A stretch of 64,000 bases of DNA from Steinernema hermaphroditum (GCA_030435675.1 CM059624.1:8828769-8892768); one strand, 5' to 3'. Shown: positions 1 through 12,232, counted from the first letter of the stretch. Numbers and translations are program-made. Notes: generated by a model from the letters alone, not told the origin.

Positions 1-932
1 GAATAGACGATCTTCTCGCCACTTCCTCGGAGCTTCACGAACTTTTCTTCTGTGCTCACTTCGCCGACGGATGTTTCGAGTCTACTTGCGCATTCCATTA
101 CTGTAATCCTGACTCGACTAACCGGATTTCGATCCCATGCTCTTCGTAGAAGCTCCACTCGCGAAGCTGAATGTCCTCGTGCTTGGCCCGGATTCTCTTC
201 GTTAGCTGGACTCTGTCATACGGTAAGAAGCGGTCAGCGGAGATTATCAGGATGCGCCCCCGATAGCCTTCCTGGCGCATGCTCTCAGCGCAGATCTGAC
301 CTGATGGTCCTCCTCCAACGATTACCACGGGCGCCCTGGCTGAAGAAGACACCGTCGCCATCCCTCGAACGCGTTTGTTGGATAGGCCACGGGGCGCCAC
401 AAATCGAACTTCATCGTCGACGATTTTCGTCTGTAAACCGAACTAGTGACATACCGTAAGCATTCGATCGAACTTACCTGATACTTGGGCACACAGTCCA
501 GACCAGGGAAGTCTTCGATGTCGCCGGATTCTGTGCTGAAGCAGGCGCCATGCAGAGGGCATCGCACTTTCCCATTTGAGTAAACACCGTTCGCGAGAGA
601 GGCGCCGTAGTGTGGACACTTGCCCCCAATGGCCGCGAATTCGCCTTTGTCCTTCACCAGGAGCACGCAGGCGCCCTCTATTTCGAACTCTTTCATCCTA
701 AAAGCACCGAAATTCTCATAGTCGTCGACCAGTCACTTACTCTCCGTTCCGTAAATCCGTTGTTTTGCAAAGAGGAACCTCCAGAAGGCCGCTGTCGGTG
801 GTTTTCCCGGGTACATCCTGTGCCGCTTCGACCGTCGGCTTACGCTCGTCGAACCACGAATCTGGAAGGAATTACGAACTGAGGAATATAACCGAGATTC
901 CTACCCTTGATCGACTTCGAGATGGATCCCAT
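1..932 (-). CDS. AIFM3-like Rieske/NAD(P)H oxidoreductase (5' part, runs off window)
   Basis: N-terminal part of an apoptosis-inducing-factor-3-like protein: a Rieske [2Fe-2S] domain followed by an FAD/NAD-binding oxidoreductase, a family usually placed at mitochondria. Five exons read in frame: 932-905, 861-741, 697-478, 430-123 and about 84-1. The Rieske ligands are visible as CPHYGASL and CPLHGACF, the two Cys-x-His pairs. Exon 4 carries the Rossmann motif VVIVGGGPSG and then RFLPYDRVQL, typical of AIFM3. The start at 932 gives a short MGSISKS leader, like the short MG start of the human protein. Most of the FAD and NAD domains lie beyond base 1, so completeness cannot be judged. The acceptor of the last exon (near 85) is weak and is the least certain join. 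Introns are 42-47 bases. Confidence 0.85.
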
Positions 933-1380
933 CGTTCGACTGAAAATAATAGTTACGAGTGCGCGAGGAGCGGAGAATTCGACGAAGAAGAAGACGTCAT
1001 TAGCGAAAGAAGCGAAGGAGAGCGCGCGAGAGAACCGCTCCCCCGGTCGCCAGAGAACGATTCTGACGCAGAATCGCCGTTTTAATCGTTCATCGACAAA
1101 CGATAAGAGACGAAAGAGCATCGACGACGGCTCTGATGCCGATCTGCACGCCCCTCTCGCCTAAAAGCGCTCAAAATGACGTCTTCCGATGCTCTCCGAA
1201 CGCAAAGGAGGCTTCCATCAGGAGAAGACGTGGTGGGAGACACTGGTCCGTTCCGATTACCGTATCTCGCAGTAGAACCGTGTCTTTTTGATTGCATTCA
1301 TTGCTATACGATGCCACCTACTTAAAGCACACATTTGTTCGATGATCTTCAGAAAGGATGGCAGAAGACAAGATCCATAC
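933..1380. other. Intergenic, no gene recognised
   Basis: Upstream flank of the AIFM3-like gene. Short open frames on both strands have no recognisable protein signature. It ends where the first foldback element begins. Confidence 0.5.
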
Positions 1381-2058
1381 ATATTGTATCCCTCACGAAA
1401 CTCTTCAAGAGCTCCCACCACGAAAAATTGGCGCGCCATTTCCCACCATCGGCAGATTTACAAGGGAAATTGGTCATTATCACAGTTTTTGCTCACTTTT
1501 CTCGCGAGTTGCGAGATCTCGCTAGAATTACTGAGCGTAACTTTGTTCAGCACCGTTCAGCGCGCCGAATGAGCCCGGGTTTGTGCCGATCCGAGCAATA
1601 TCCACAGAGAAATAAGCTTTACATTAGGTTCTCCTTTCAACATACCGGGTTTTGGCCCATTTCTGGCATATGACAGGGAACTTTCAGGGGATTTGGCTGG
1701 GTGAACGCTCCTTTATTTATGTTGTACGCGATGTTTTGCTGAAAGTTCCCTGTCCTATGCTAGAAATGGGTTGAAATCCGGGATGTTGAAAACGCAAGTT
1801 GATGTGAAGCTTATTTCTCTGTGGATATTGCTCGGATCGGCACAAACACGGGCTCATTCGGCGCGCTGAACGATGCTGAACAAAGTTACGCTCAGCAATT
1901 CTAGCGAGATCGCGGAACTCGCGCGAAAAGTGAGCAAAAACTGTGATAATGACCAACTTCCCTTGTAAATCTGCCGATCGTAAGAAATGGCGCGTGAATT
2001 TCTCGGTGTGGGAGCCTTGCGATTTTTTGTAAGAGTTTCGTGAGGGATACAATACAAG
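1381..2058. mobile_element. Foldback (palindromic) element, family FB-A, copy 1
   Basis: Two imperfect inverted arms of roughly 300 bases (about 1381-1690 and 1740-2058) surround a loop of about 50 bases. The outer ends read TTGTATCCCTCACGAAACTC and its reverse complement; the inner ends read CAGGGAACTTTCAG and its complement. Open frames inside both arms are only translations of the repeat. A second copy with a different, larger loop is at 45979-46812, and a degraded relative is at 39840-40060. There is no transposase, so it is non-autonomous. No target-site duplication was resolved. Confidence 0.8.
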
Positions 2059-3650
2059 GAAGGTCCTCCAAGTGAAACACGCCGATTTGGCTGAAATTTT
2101 GCACACTAGTGGTACTTCGCACGTTGGCAACGGTAACCTGAATAACCCATCGGTGAGAAAGGATATTACCCCTTTTTGGATATACCGTAAAATTTAGAAA
2201 GGCATGCGGCACTATTCTCCACGTTCGACGTTCTACTTGGGGACCTCCCTCCCTTGTTAGCTCCACAATTCACTCCAACCTTCTTGTTGACGCGCCATCG
2301 TTGACCAAAAAGGACAAAAGACAAATTTTTGATCGGACCGAAGGTGATCTACACCGACACCGACGACTCGAAGAAGGCGGCCGCCTCCACAATACCGTAT
2401 ACCGTAAAATTTAGAAGGAGCATATGGCCCAAAAGACTTTTTTAAATCAGAGCATATTTTTAGTTCCAAATTTGAAACAAAATTATCGAAAAAAGGCAAA
2501 ATCAAATCGAAAAGAGGTGGTAAATGATTAAATTGTGCACTTTCTTTCTTTTTTTTATAGTTTTTTCGTTTCACATCTTAAGAAATCCAATTGGTGGTAT
2601 TTCTTTGGTTACTTTGTCTTTTTTTGTTTTCACATTTTCAGTTGTATTCATTTTTCGAAGTGTCAGGTTTCACTTTCTCTTTAGGCCATTTAGGTTGCGT
2701 GGAGTTCCTACGAGTTGTGAATCTTCGTGTTCTGCGTCCAGTTCTCTTTCTTATGCAAGCGGTGGCCATCTACGTTGTTCCAAAGCAGAGTTTGTCCGCT
2801 ATATAGAAGAAGCGCTCGTAAATATTCTTTGCAGCTTCGACCTCCGGCCTCGCAATATCACCATTTTGTTTTATCGGGCGATAAGGGTCGAATCAATCTG
2901 GCACTCACTCCTAACGATGAGCACCTCTTTAGAAGACAGTTAGCGCTAAGCGCCAGCGGCGGAGCGACGGAGATTTGGAGTTATGGCAGGATATGAACGG
3001 CTTATGGTAGTGAAGGGCTAAAAAACACTATCAGTATCAAAAAAGATTTGTTTTTGGGTATGTAATAAAGAGTGACCCTACTCGAGGATATCTACTGATT
3101 ACTTGAGCCTTTTGAGCCGCTCGGAGGAAAATAGCACGCGCGTATTTGACGAGCGACTATGTGTATTATGTGACCGGCAATGAATTATCCACGGTGTCAA
3201 TTGCAAAAGATCGACTGATAAAGGAGGGAGCCATGTGTCACCTTCAGAGGCCCTTTTTGTGATAACAGGTGCACATATGCTAAGGAACAAAGCGGTTATG
3301 TAAATGCTCTGGAGAAATGCGATACTGTAATCCTGTTGGATCTTAGCGAGGTTATGGCTACGGATGAGCAGGTCCCCAGATTGTCCCCGACCTCTGTGCC
3401 CCTTCGATCTCTATTTGGAGAATTCGGTCGCCCTCAGAACCTCTTCGTCCCTTGGTTCTGTTCATTCTCGTCATAACCCTCGTTTTACAGCGTGTTCAGC
3501 AAGTCAGTGGCGCACCTTGCATCCAACCTCAGAGGCGATGCTTCGCCGCGTGTAGCTCGCCACTAGGAAACGGTCGTCGCCGGCGATTACTGGAGCGATC
3601 GATCTCTGGTCAGCTGTCGCAGAGACTCCTTCTCGGTGGCGCGGCGGAAC
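2059..3650. other. Gene-poor stretch
   Basis: No confident gene. It holds two copies of a TACCGTAAAATTTAGAA phrase (near 2185 and 2400), then a T-rich stretch (2520-2680). A 139-codon open frame at 2524-2943 is composed of T-rich codons and is probably chance. A possible secreted-peptide frame near 3452-3685 is discussed in the findings. Confidence 0.4.
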
Positions 3651-3658
3651 ATCCTGAC

Positions 3659-4052
3659 CAGGGCTGTGCGAGTTTTGAGTTTTAAGTTTTGGGGTTTTGA
3701 GGCCTTTTTTGGGTTTTGAGTTTTGAGTTTTGACTTTTTGGCGTTTTGACCTTTCTCGACTCAAAACTCGGCCTTGAAGCACTGTCCATGCTGGACGCGA
3801 GAGGGTCTTCTCCGTGGAATCACCGCCACTGGTCAATCTCCGAAGGTCGGCGACACCCGCAAATCTCCAAAAGCTACTGTTTCTAAACTCAAACAGCTTT
3901 CTGGAAGACTTTGCTGAAGGAACTTTTACTGTATTTCTGTCACAAATGGCTTTAAGTTTTGAGTTTTGGTTTTGAGTTTTGAGTTTTGGTTTTGAGGTCG
4001 TCAAAAAAGTTTTGAGTTTTGACATCCGAGTTTTGAGTTTCGCACAGCCCTG
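3659..4052. mobile_element. hAT-type MITE with 8-bp target-site duplication
   Basis: The 394-base element begins CAGGGCTGTGCGA and ends with the exact complement TCGCACAGCCCTG (13-bp terminal inverted repeats). It is flanked on both sides by the same 8 bases, ATCCTGAC (3651-3658 and 4053-4060). An 8-bp duplication plus CAGGG termini is diagnostic of hAT transposons. The element is far too short to code for a transposase, so it is non-autonomous. Its subterminal regions consist largely of TTTTGAG/GTTTTGA repeats on both sides, with a unique core near 3760-3950. Exact duplication and perfect TIRs suggest a fairly recent insertion. Confidence 0.9.
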
Positions 4053-4210
4053 ATCCTGACTCATCCGGAAACCGACGGAACCGGCCGAATAGGTGACCCG
4101 AAAGGTGAGGACAGGGCCTTTCCCGGCTCTCCCCGAGGATCTACATGTAATCCGCTATTATTTACAACTATGCCAAGGAGCTAAGTGCTTCCTCTCTCTT
4201 CGGAGCAACA

Positions 4211-6537
4211 TTATGAAATAAATTTGCGATCTTCCCGAATTCGAATTCGTCGAGGTCCTTTGTCGTCGTCGCGGACATCCGGGGCGCTCGCCGAAAATCG
4301 CAATGGGGAAGCGAGCGAGAGGCTCCACTCGGAGACCGCCGGCGGTCCCCGACCCGGCGACGCCACCGCTTCTCGATGTTCTCGATTCGTTCGGCCGACG
4401 TCGAGTGTTTGGGGAAATCTGACGAACTCTCGTGCCTCGTCGGCCGAGTCGTCGTCGCGACCCTTTTTGCCTCCCGCGAGTCGCGACGGCCCGGTCTTCG
4501 CGAGGTTTGCGTTGTAAGTCTTCGTCTTCTGGACCGCGGGAGCCGAGGAAGCGGAGAAGACGATCGATGCGCGAGGAGGCGTCGACTCACCGGGAAGGGA
4601 GCCGCACGACGGAGCGCCGACCGCCGGGAAACCTGCCGAACCTCCGTCCGACGCTCCTTCTGACCTCCACAACGATCGTTTTTCATAGTCCGAGGGGTGC
4701 ACTTTGAAAGGAGTCCTCGGGGACTCCCGTGCACTTTCGCCGCGGCGAAGCAGAATGTGGAGGCAGCGGCGGAAGCGGATTCGCCGAAATTTGGCGACTC
4801 GTCGGCGGTGACTCTTTCGCTCTTCGTGCTGTCGCTGTTGACCCAGCTGCAGTTGTTCGGAGGGAATGGCGCCGCGCGCGGGAGGAGGGTGTGAAGGGAG
4901 GGACTCAAGATGCTCTGGCGGCGGCAGACCGTGGACTGTAGACGATCCAAAGGGACTCGCTCCTTGGTCACCCGGCAAGGGGGTTCCATTTTCCTTGACC
5001 CCAGTGGCGGTTCCACCCGAAGAGGGCGCTTTCGCCGCTAGGAAATCGCCGCCGAGCCCAAAGGGTTTTTGCTCGCTAAGCGAATTTGGCGCCGCCTGGA
5101 AGTCCGGGGGGCGTCGTCCGGCGCGTCTTTGCTGGACGTCGTCGAGAAGTCGTCGCCAGGACTAGTTGCCGCTCTCCGACAGGAGGGAGAAGAGCGAGCA
5201 GCGAGGCCGTCACCGCGAAATGCGACGACGACTTCCTATGCCATCTGTTCGACGCCGATTGATTGACTCTTTGTGTCGTCCTTCTTTCCTATGTCGCTCC
5301 TCCTAAGTGCGCTGAGATCTCCGCCAGTGAAGGTCGTGCCACCGAATCGCCGCTCAGCACTCTTCGACTTCCCTCAGTTGATCACTTTTGAAATCGCCGT
5401 CGGCAGCGCGCAGTCATTAAAAATTGATGTCTTCACTCGCACTCCTCGCCGAAGACGGCTTCAAACGGTAACCGCCCTCGAGGAACACCCACAGTGACAA
5501 ACTGTCGTCGAATCTGCACTCACTTCGGACCCAACCAGCCCCGTAGGGCTCTTTCACATTCCCGCCACTGCACATAGGGCATACGGTAGGATGTCGTCGA
5601 GGACATACCGTAAACAACTCTCTGGGGCGCCTCCCGCGCGTTTCCCTCCGAAGCCCCGAGACGTCTCGTGGGACGGTCCCGCCGCGATCGGCGACGGCGG
5701 ATTCGAGGGAGTGCGAAAGTTTCGAAAGCGCGTAGGCGAGGATTCTCCACTTCCTCCGCGGACGTTCTCCGTGCGGAGTTTTCGATTTCGAGCGCAGCTG
5801 CTGCCCACCCAGTCCGCAGGAGCGCGCCGGGCTTCGGGACACTCCGTGCCGTCGTCGTTCAAGGGCGCTTCGCTCGCTGGGCGGAGTGTCGGGATGGCTT
5901 GAGGCGCGAGCGAGGCGTCTGTCGATCCCCTCTCGGGCTCGCCGGCTGCGATCGGAGGAATCGTTAGTCCTGCTTCTTCCCCTCCATCAGCCGTTCGTGC
6001 GTTTCGGTCGGCCCTCCGCCTGGACACTCGGACCGACACGCTCTAGGGGCCGAGGCTTCGTCCTCCGTTCCGTTTCATCGCATCTGCTTGCCCGGCGCTC
6101 CCTTCGCTCCGTGTGGTTCATCCTGCCTCGTCGCCGCGAAGGTCATCGATGGAATCGAGGCGACGCGTCGAGAGAGCATCCTTCCGACGAATGTCTTCTG
6201 CGCCGGCCATCTCCACCCCCTGATCGCCAGCGACACTATCGAAATCCGTCCCTCCTCTGGCTTCGCCGGCGGAGGTCGTTGGCGGCGTCGACGACTAAGT
6301 GGGTTCATCGGCGCCCGACGACGTTGTAGGTAAACGAACCGATCCCGCTGAGCGCCTCCGCGATCGATCAGCGCCTCTGCATCGGACGTCGCGGGCGACG
6401 ACGACGGTGCGGTCGTCGGATTCCCTCTCGACGTCGCCTTGGCTGGGAAGTCGGGCGGCGAGGTAGGTGAGATGTCCCTCGCACAGCATCGCATCGGCCG
6501 TCGATAGAGGGTCGACGTCGCCGGCTCGTGCATCCAT
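4211..6537 (-). CDS. Unidentified GC-rich multi-exon gene (tentative)
   Basis: Not recognised. The best-supported part is a 951-base open exon (5161-4211) that follows a CTAG acceptor and ends at a TAA. It encodes a Pro/Ser/Gly-rich, probably disordered chain (for example FGLGGDFLAAKAP and HGLPPPEHLESLPSHPPP). A small internal exon with good splice sites is seen at about 5563-5520, bounded by a 42-base intron upstream and a GTGAGT donor. A candidate first exon starts at 6537 (MDARAGDVDPLSTADAML), head-to-head with the zinc-finger gene at 6913. The joins between these parts are unresolved: all three frames of this CGTCG-rich DNA stay open for long stretches, and an intron at 4596-4530 is an alternative. 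A transcriptional regulator is only a guess from composition. Confidence 0.3.
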
Positions 6538-6912
6538 TGTGGATTGTGCGCGTCGTGTGTCCTCCTGCCGAGTCGGGCGCTCGTTCTGGTGGCGCTGATG
6601 GCGATTGATGACCTCTCCCTCTGCTTGCCTCCTCCGTGGGTCTTCGCGCCTTGCGAAGCAGACTTCCTTCGCTTCCGAACGAGTCAGTTGTTTGCGCGTT
6701 TCGGAGCTAATAATTGCCGGTGAACTAGCACTTTAATTCTCTTGAATGTTTACGTCCCGGAGTACTGTAGGAGGGCGCGAATTCGAGACGTTAGCCGTCG
6801 AGGTGGGAACTCCGAGTTCACACATCTGCCGCGCACGCTGTTTACGATGCGCGAAACGGCTCAATGAATCAAACTCTGTTCCAGCACTGCCCGCTGCTGA
6901 TCCCGAACTGCT

Positions 6913-9062
6913 ATGGACGCGAACGGAACCGCGTTGTCCACCAGCGACATCGGCAATCCCTTCAGTAGCAACCGCAATCACTTCGGATTTCTGACGTCAG
7001 CGCCTTCTTCGCCGAACCATCAATTCCTGCAGCTCAGCTGCTGTGAATGTGGCATCGAGAAACCAGGATGCGAGGAGCTGGAGGTACGCTGTCTTCTCTC
7101 GCTCTCATAGGTGGCGCCCTTTGTAGATCCATATCAAAATCGAGCATCTCAACTGGCTTCCGTTCGTCTGTCCGATCTGTCAGACCACGCGCGCCACCGA
7201 CTCTCTGCTGCGGGAGCACATCTACTCCTCCCACAAGAAGAGCAACACATCCAAGGTGAGTCGGTGCACTTCTGAGCAGAAACGACAACGCGCACTCTTT
7301 CAGTTCATCTACATGGACAACCCTAAAGCCAAGCAGCAGCTTCTCATTCACATGGACAACTCACTCAGTGCCTATTGTAGCTCTCGAGCGTCGCAGAACG
7401 GCAACGGAGTGTCCAAGAGTGCGGTCAACGGAAACGGCTCTCTCTTCTCAGAAGTGTCCTCCACCGACGTATCAAATACGCGGAAACGGAAGCCGCCAAA
7501 GCCTCTGATCAACAGCGAAACCGGAGAGGTGATCTTTGCGGACGACAGCGCCAGCGTCAACGAGGGAAACGGATTCGCCGACATCACAGTCGACGGCGTC
7601 GACACCGACTGCTTCGGCCTTCTTAGTTCCGTGCTCAAGCCGAAGAAGGAGGCGGAGAGTGAAGGCGAAATGGACGCGACGGTGGACGACACTGGTTTGT
7701 GCCTCGAGATGCCTTGAGATGCGAATCGCGGTCGTTTCAGTGGACTTCAAATCGGCTTCCTTCTTGAACGACATCTCCCAGCTCTTCCAAGGGGACAAAA
7801 CCGCCATCGACGTCCTCGTTCATCCTTCCGTTTCGGCTTCCAACGCCGGTCAAAAACGCCGCGTCATGAACCCAAAGGGTTCGCAGAAAGGAGGAACATC
7901 GAAGAAGAGGGTTCTCGGGCTCTGCTCGCGTTGTCAGAAACCTGTTACCGCCGGAGGCCGACAGATGCACGTTTTCTTCCACATGGGCAAGGACGAGCAG
8001 GTGCGTTGTGGCACTTTGGACTGATTAGGACGAAGCTCGTTTAGACCTATCGATTCCGCTGCAATTTCCCCGATTGCGATGCCGAACACTACAGAAAGGA
8101 CCAGATGGAGGCACACATGGTGAAGATGCACGGCGGCATCCGCGCCGACCTGATCGAAGACAGAGCTCCTGAGCTGAACGAGCGCGCGCAGCAGCTGTCG
8201 ATGGAGCTCTTGGGAACGAGCACGAATGCCCCCGGCCCGAGCGCTGAGATGGCGCAACGGATCTACGACCAGCAGGTGCAGGAGCAGATCGACAAAGACG
8301 ACGCCCGCGCCCGCAAGAAGCCGAAGCTCATGTCGTCCTCAGTGTCGGACACCCCGAAAGCAGCTTCACCCGACCACACCGAGAACGACGATGACGACCT
8401 CGCCTCGACGTCCGTTCTGGGCAAGAGAGAATTGGCTTCCGATGGAGACAATGGCGACCAGATGATCGAGTGCCAGCTCTGCAAGAAGAGTCTGATCAAC
8501 AGGGTACTCATTGACGTTCCACTGATATCTTTTGACCCTTTTGTTGAAGATTCGAGGCTTCCACATACTCTGGCACATGGCCAAAGACCTGGGAATCAGT
8601 AGATATGCGTGCAAGTACTGTACTTTCGGCCACGACAGATCTCAGGCAGTGCAGCGTCATATCAAGCTGAAACACGCAGATGAAGACGATGGCACAACCG
8701 GAGTCATCGACACCATCAACAACCACCAGGTAACTCGCTCCCGGCCGTCCTAAGTCGATGAAACGCTTGTTCAGGACGAAATCAAGATGATGTCGCAGAA
8801 GTGCTTCGGGATCGACGCGCTTTTCGCCCGCGATCCCAAAAAGAAGGGCGGAAAATTCCCTCTTCTATCCAACGGATCTCCCTCGAAAGAAAACTGCCTA
8901 GAAGGTCTGGACGACTTCAGCGACAATGCTGATTTCGCTTCAGGATCCAATGATCTCGATCATGACGACCGTGATGTTGTTATGGACGAAGAAACTGGCG
9001 ACGAGCCAGGATCCGAATCGGGCAACTCAGAATCTCAGAACGACTCAGACGGTGAAGATTGA
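6913..9062 (+). CDS. C2H2 zinc-finger protein, 7 exons
   Basis: Seven exons join in frame: 6913-7083, 7127-7255, 7304-7694, 7741-8000, 8045-8503, 8550-8729 and 8775-9062, giving about 625 residues. Putative zinc-binding units are CPICQTTRATDSLLREHIY followed by SSH in exon 2, CSRCQKP with MHVFFH in exon 4, CNFPDCDAEH with HMVKMH in exon 5, and CQLCKK with HILWH plus CKYCTF with QRHIKLKH across exons 5-6. Between them lie acidic and Ser-rich linkers and a basic RKRKPP patch; the C-terminus is strongly acidic (ends in NDSDGED). It is probably a nuclear DNA- or RNA-binding regulator, but the orthologue was not identified. The 3' end converges on the acyltransferase gene with about 200 bases between stop codons. 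Confidence 0.85.
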
Positions 9063-9259
9063 AGATATCACGATATAAGGGTCTCGACTTACTTTTCCGA
9101 TTGTTATCATATGCCTTTAGCGCATTTGCTCAAACACTTCCACCTGCTGCTTTTTCCACGGTAACCTTAGCTGTACTGTTGTGTATATGATGTAATCTTG
9201 TGTCGCAATATAATATTTGTTTTAACCAACCAAGCTATTTACATGACTAAGTACATAAT

Positions 9260-12232
9260 CTAGAACCTCACGTCCTTCGGCAGATCTTCTGTAGGCATGG
9301 AAACGGCGACCTTCGTGCCCGGCGGGGAGGAATCGGGACTCTCGCGCTCAGAGCGCCTCTTTCCGATGCTCCTCGATCGGTTCATCAGCGACGAGATAAG
9401 AATCGCTTCGACCTAAAACACTCCGTCGGCTTTGTTTCACGCGAAGAACGGACCTTAGCGAATGACACTTCGAAGGCTGCACTCCAGAACAAGGCGAAGA
9501 AGAACGTGACGCTTATGATCGGCAGCAGAAAGCTGACGAAGGCGTCGGGGAACGTCGAGTAGTAGATGTCTCCTTGCTTCATTCCTGAAACGAATGGTTA
9601 AGACTGCGAACAGTGGAACAAATGACAATTTGGAATACAGAAATTGGAATACAGGACCACCCTTCCCGACGCCTTCTCGATCTCTACGGGTTTTTAAGAC
9701 TATTTCCGAAGCGATTGACCCAAGGTCGACGAACGTACCCGGTAAATAAACAGCCACCATCATGTGAATCAAATAAGCCGAGTAGCTGAGCCTTCCAAGA
9801 GGTACCTGTAGAAATGACAATAGCAGCTGTACACTCCCCAACTAACCCAAATCTCCCAAGACATGAAGGAGTTTATCGGTCCACCATAACCATAGAAGCA
9901 GGCGTAGACAATCCAACACAGGCCTAAACCCCAGGCCGGCTTGCTCAGCGCCGAGTATGCAGCCCTTTGGGCTAGGGTCCACTCGGTGCCGTTAGTCCAT
10001 GTATAGAGTACGAGAACAGCTGCCAGCATCAGTCCAGCGGCACAGATCCAGCAGAAGATGTTCACAAGCTAAACGCGCAACAACATGAACCTGGTGGAGT
10101 GGAAGAAGAGCTTACGTGATTGATTTTCGGCGCGCGCCGCTTAGGATTCACTTGTAGATAGTATCCGAGGACCATGCCCATAATGTACACCTAAGAATAG
10201 CACTCAAGCACTCGATTGAGTGTGATGCAGGAATACCTGGCATCGGATCCAGGGAGCGTCGTACATCAAGAAAGTGTACAATCTACAAGAACGTGATGGT
10301 CTCCAGCTTTCGGGGAAAGCACTCACGAAAAGTCGCGCATTCTTGGATCCTGCTTTCCAAATGAAAAATCCGAAGGCGGGAAGTAGAAGAGAAAGACGCA
10401 AATAGCATTGGCGACCGTAGAAGCCGCCAGGAAGAGTCCAGCCACAACATATCCGAGCAGAGGCTTGAAGGCAAAGGGAATCAAGATGAGAGGCGTGAAC
10501 AGGAACACCTGCAGATCTGTGGCCAAGTACCATGAGATCAGATAACACTGAAATTGTGGCAAACGATGAACAGTCGGCAAGGATACGGTATCACCTGGTC
10601 CTTGTAGTCCACCAGGTTCGTCAGGTAGAGCAAATTGATCCAATAGTTCTTCGAGCAAGGATCATCAATGGGAGGAGTCATATAAGTGGGCATGTCATGA
10701 ATCCATGTGCGGAATACGAACGTGTAGAAGACAATAGTGACGTAATAGGGCGGTGAGAGTCGGAGGATACGGTGGGTATAAAACAGCAACCACCCCGACA
10801 AACTCATAGTGCGCCTGCGATTCGTTTTAAGTGCCTTGAACCACATGTAGGCGAGAAGAAGGCCTGACATGAAGAAAAAGGAATCGACCTAAAAGTACAA
10901 AAGCTCACGGGAACTGAAGAGAAAAATCTACGGCGAAATATGCATTCGTCAGGATCTGGGCCGGTACGTCTTTCATTATTTCCATGGCTTCCAAAGGATT
11001 GCCTAAATAATAGAATTACGGTAGTCAGAGGAGCATGAACCCACTGGCACAGAAGAAGTAAACGAGCATCAGAGAATGCCCAATCATAACCCAACAAATT
11101 GAGAAGAAACGGATGCAATGAATAGGGCTGATCTGGCCTTCCTTCTTAGCCCCTCCGACGTTGCAGATCTCGCTTATGTTTGTGTAGAGAGAGAACGCTC
11201 GGAAGAAGCGGACGTCGGTTCCTGGAAGAAGAAGCCTGCACACACAGTGCCAGTTCTAGAGTTACTTTGCATGACGGGATCATCCTTTCTGGCAGCGACG
11301 AAGAAGTCATAGAAGGAAGCCGCAATACCAAGTAGTCCGACGAGAACCATGAATCCTCTGAAGGCAGCAAGAAGTTACATTCACTGCATCCACTACTCAC
11401 ACAACGATCCACGTCCCGACGTTGGGATGATATCGGTGGTCTTCCATCGTTATAACGCTGCAAATCGGCGATCCCTCCTTAGGCACTTCTACTAAATGTA
11501 CGACAACACAGTGAATCCGGAGTACTGTATGTTTCCTACAGAAGCTAGAGATTTCCGCAAGATCCTTCTTGTTCTCACAGGACTTCGGAACACAGGCATC
11601 CCAACCGAGTTCCTTGAGGGCGCCAGGGCACGCATCGGGGCTTTTCCAATGGCCAAGCGAACGGCTGAGGAGAAAGCGAACATAGGCACCTTCGAATGGG
11701 CGTTCACGCCCGGCAACAGCCTGGCTAATCCCTGTACACTCATAGAGCATCCCGTAGAAAACTCGCCTGCCCGTCAGCAGGCCAGAGGACACCTTCCCCG
11801 ACGCGTCGAACACTGAATGCATTGAGGAATACAGGGCTGCGGGGGATCACTCACTTTTGAGAGCGCCATTCAGGAGAAATTCTTTTTCTAGTGGCGATGC
11901 ACGATCCTGCACAGTGTCGTACACGGTAGTCACAAACAGCAACATGTCTTCCATGCACTCTAAGCTCAGATTTCGAGCGGTCAGATCTGCATTCCGAAGC
12001 CTTTTCACTACGCTGTGCAATGACATTGCCTCGACTTGGTCGACACTGAGTGACACCTGCGATTATTGCGCATAAGATGGACACTCGAAATTGGGCATAC
12101 CTCAGTTGATTCCATGAGATCAGAGCGACGGCCAACACTTGACAACAAAAGATGGCCATTGAGGGCAGCGGTGAAGGGGAGAAGAAAAGCCAAAAGCAGA
12201 AGGAACCCAAGTTGAGATCGAGAGGGACTCAT
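9260..12232 (-). CDS. NRF-6-like membrane acyltransferase (acyltransferase-3 family)
   Basis: Fifteen short exons give a protein of roughly 700 residues. It has the layout of the NRF-6/NDG-4 family: a signal peptide (MSPSRSQLGFLLLLAFLLPF), a Cys-containing extracellular NRF domain (FDASGKVSSGLLTG, DACPGALKELGWDACVPKSC), then an acyltransferase-3 domain with many membrane segments. That domain starts near IRFFSICWVMIGHSL, which holds the conserved His of this family, and continues through SFFFMSGLLLAYMW, ISWYLATDLQVFLF and LGRLSYSAYLIHMM. In C. elegans these proteins are implicated in lipid or yolk transport; the substrate is unknown. An apparent 18-base intron near 11850 resolves to a normal 42-base one if the next acceptor is used, which also fits the family alignment. 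The last exon is a short cytoplasmic tail ending PKDVRF. Confidence 0.88.

Noticed and set aside
1386..2130. Long frames within 1288-1673 and 1717-2130
   Set aside because: Both strands of a foldback element translate to similar peptides; not genes.
2524..2943. 139-codon plus-strand frame with hydrophobic start
   Set aside because: Hydrophobicity comes from a T-rich tract; no splice support, no domain, no homologous phrases.
5886..6533. Plus-strand gene with Arg-rich product
   Set aside because: Arg-rich translation is typical of antisense CGTCG-rich DNA; the minus strand has the better splice signals.
11850..11870. 18-base intron in the NRF-6-like gene
   Set aside because: Too short; using the next AG (42-base intron) gives ALKMFDASGK, which matches the family better.
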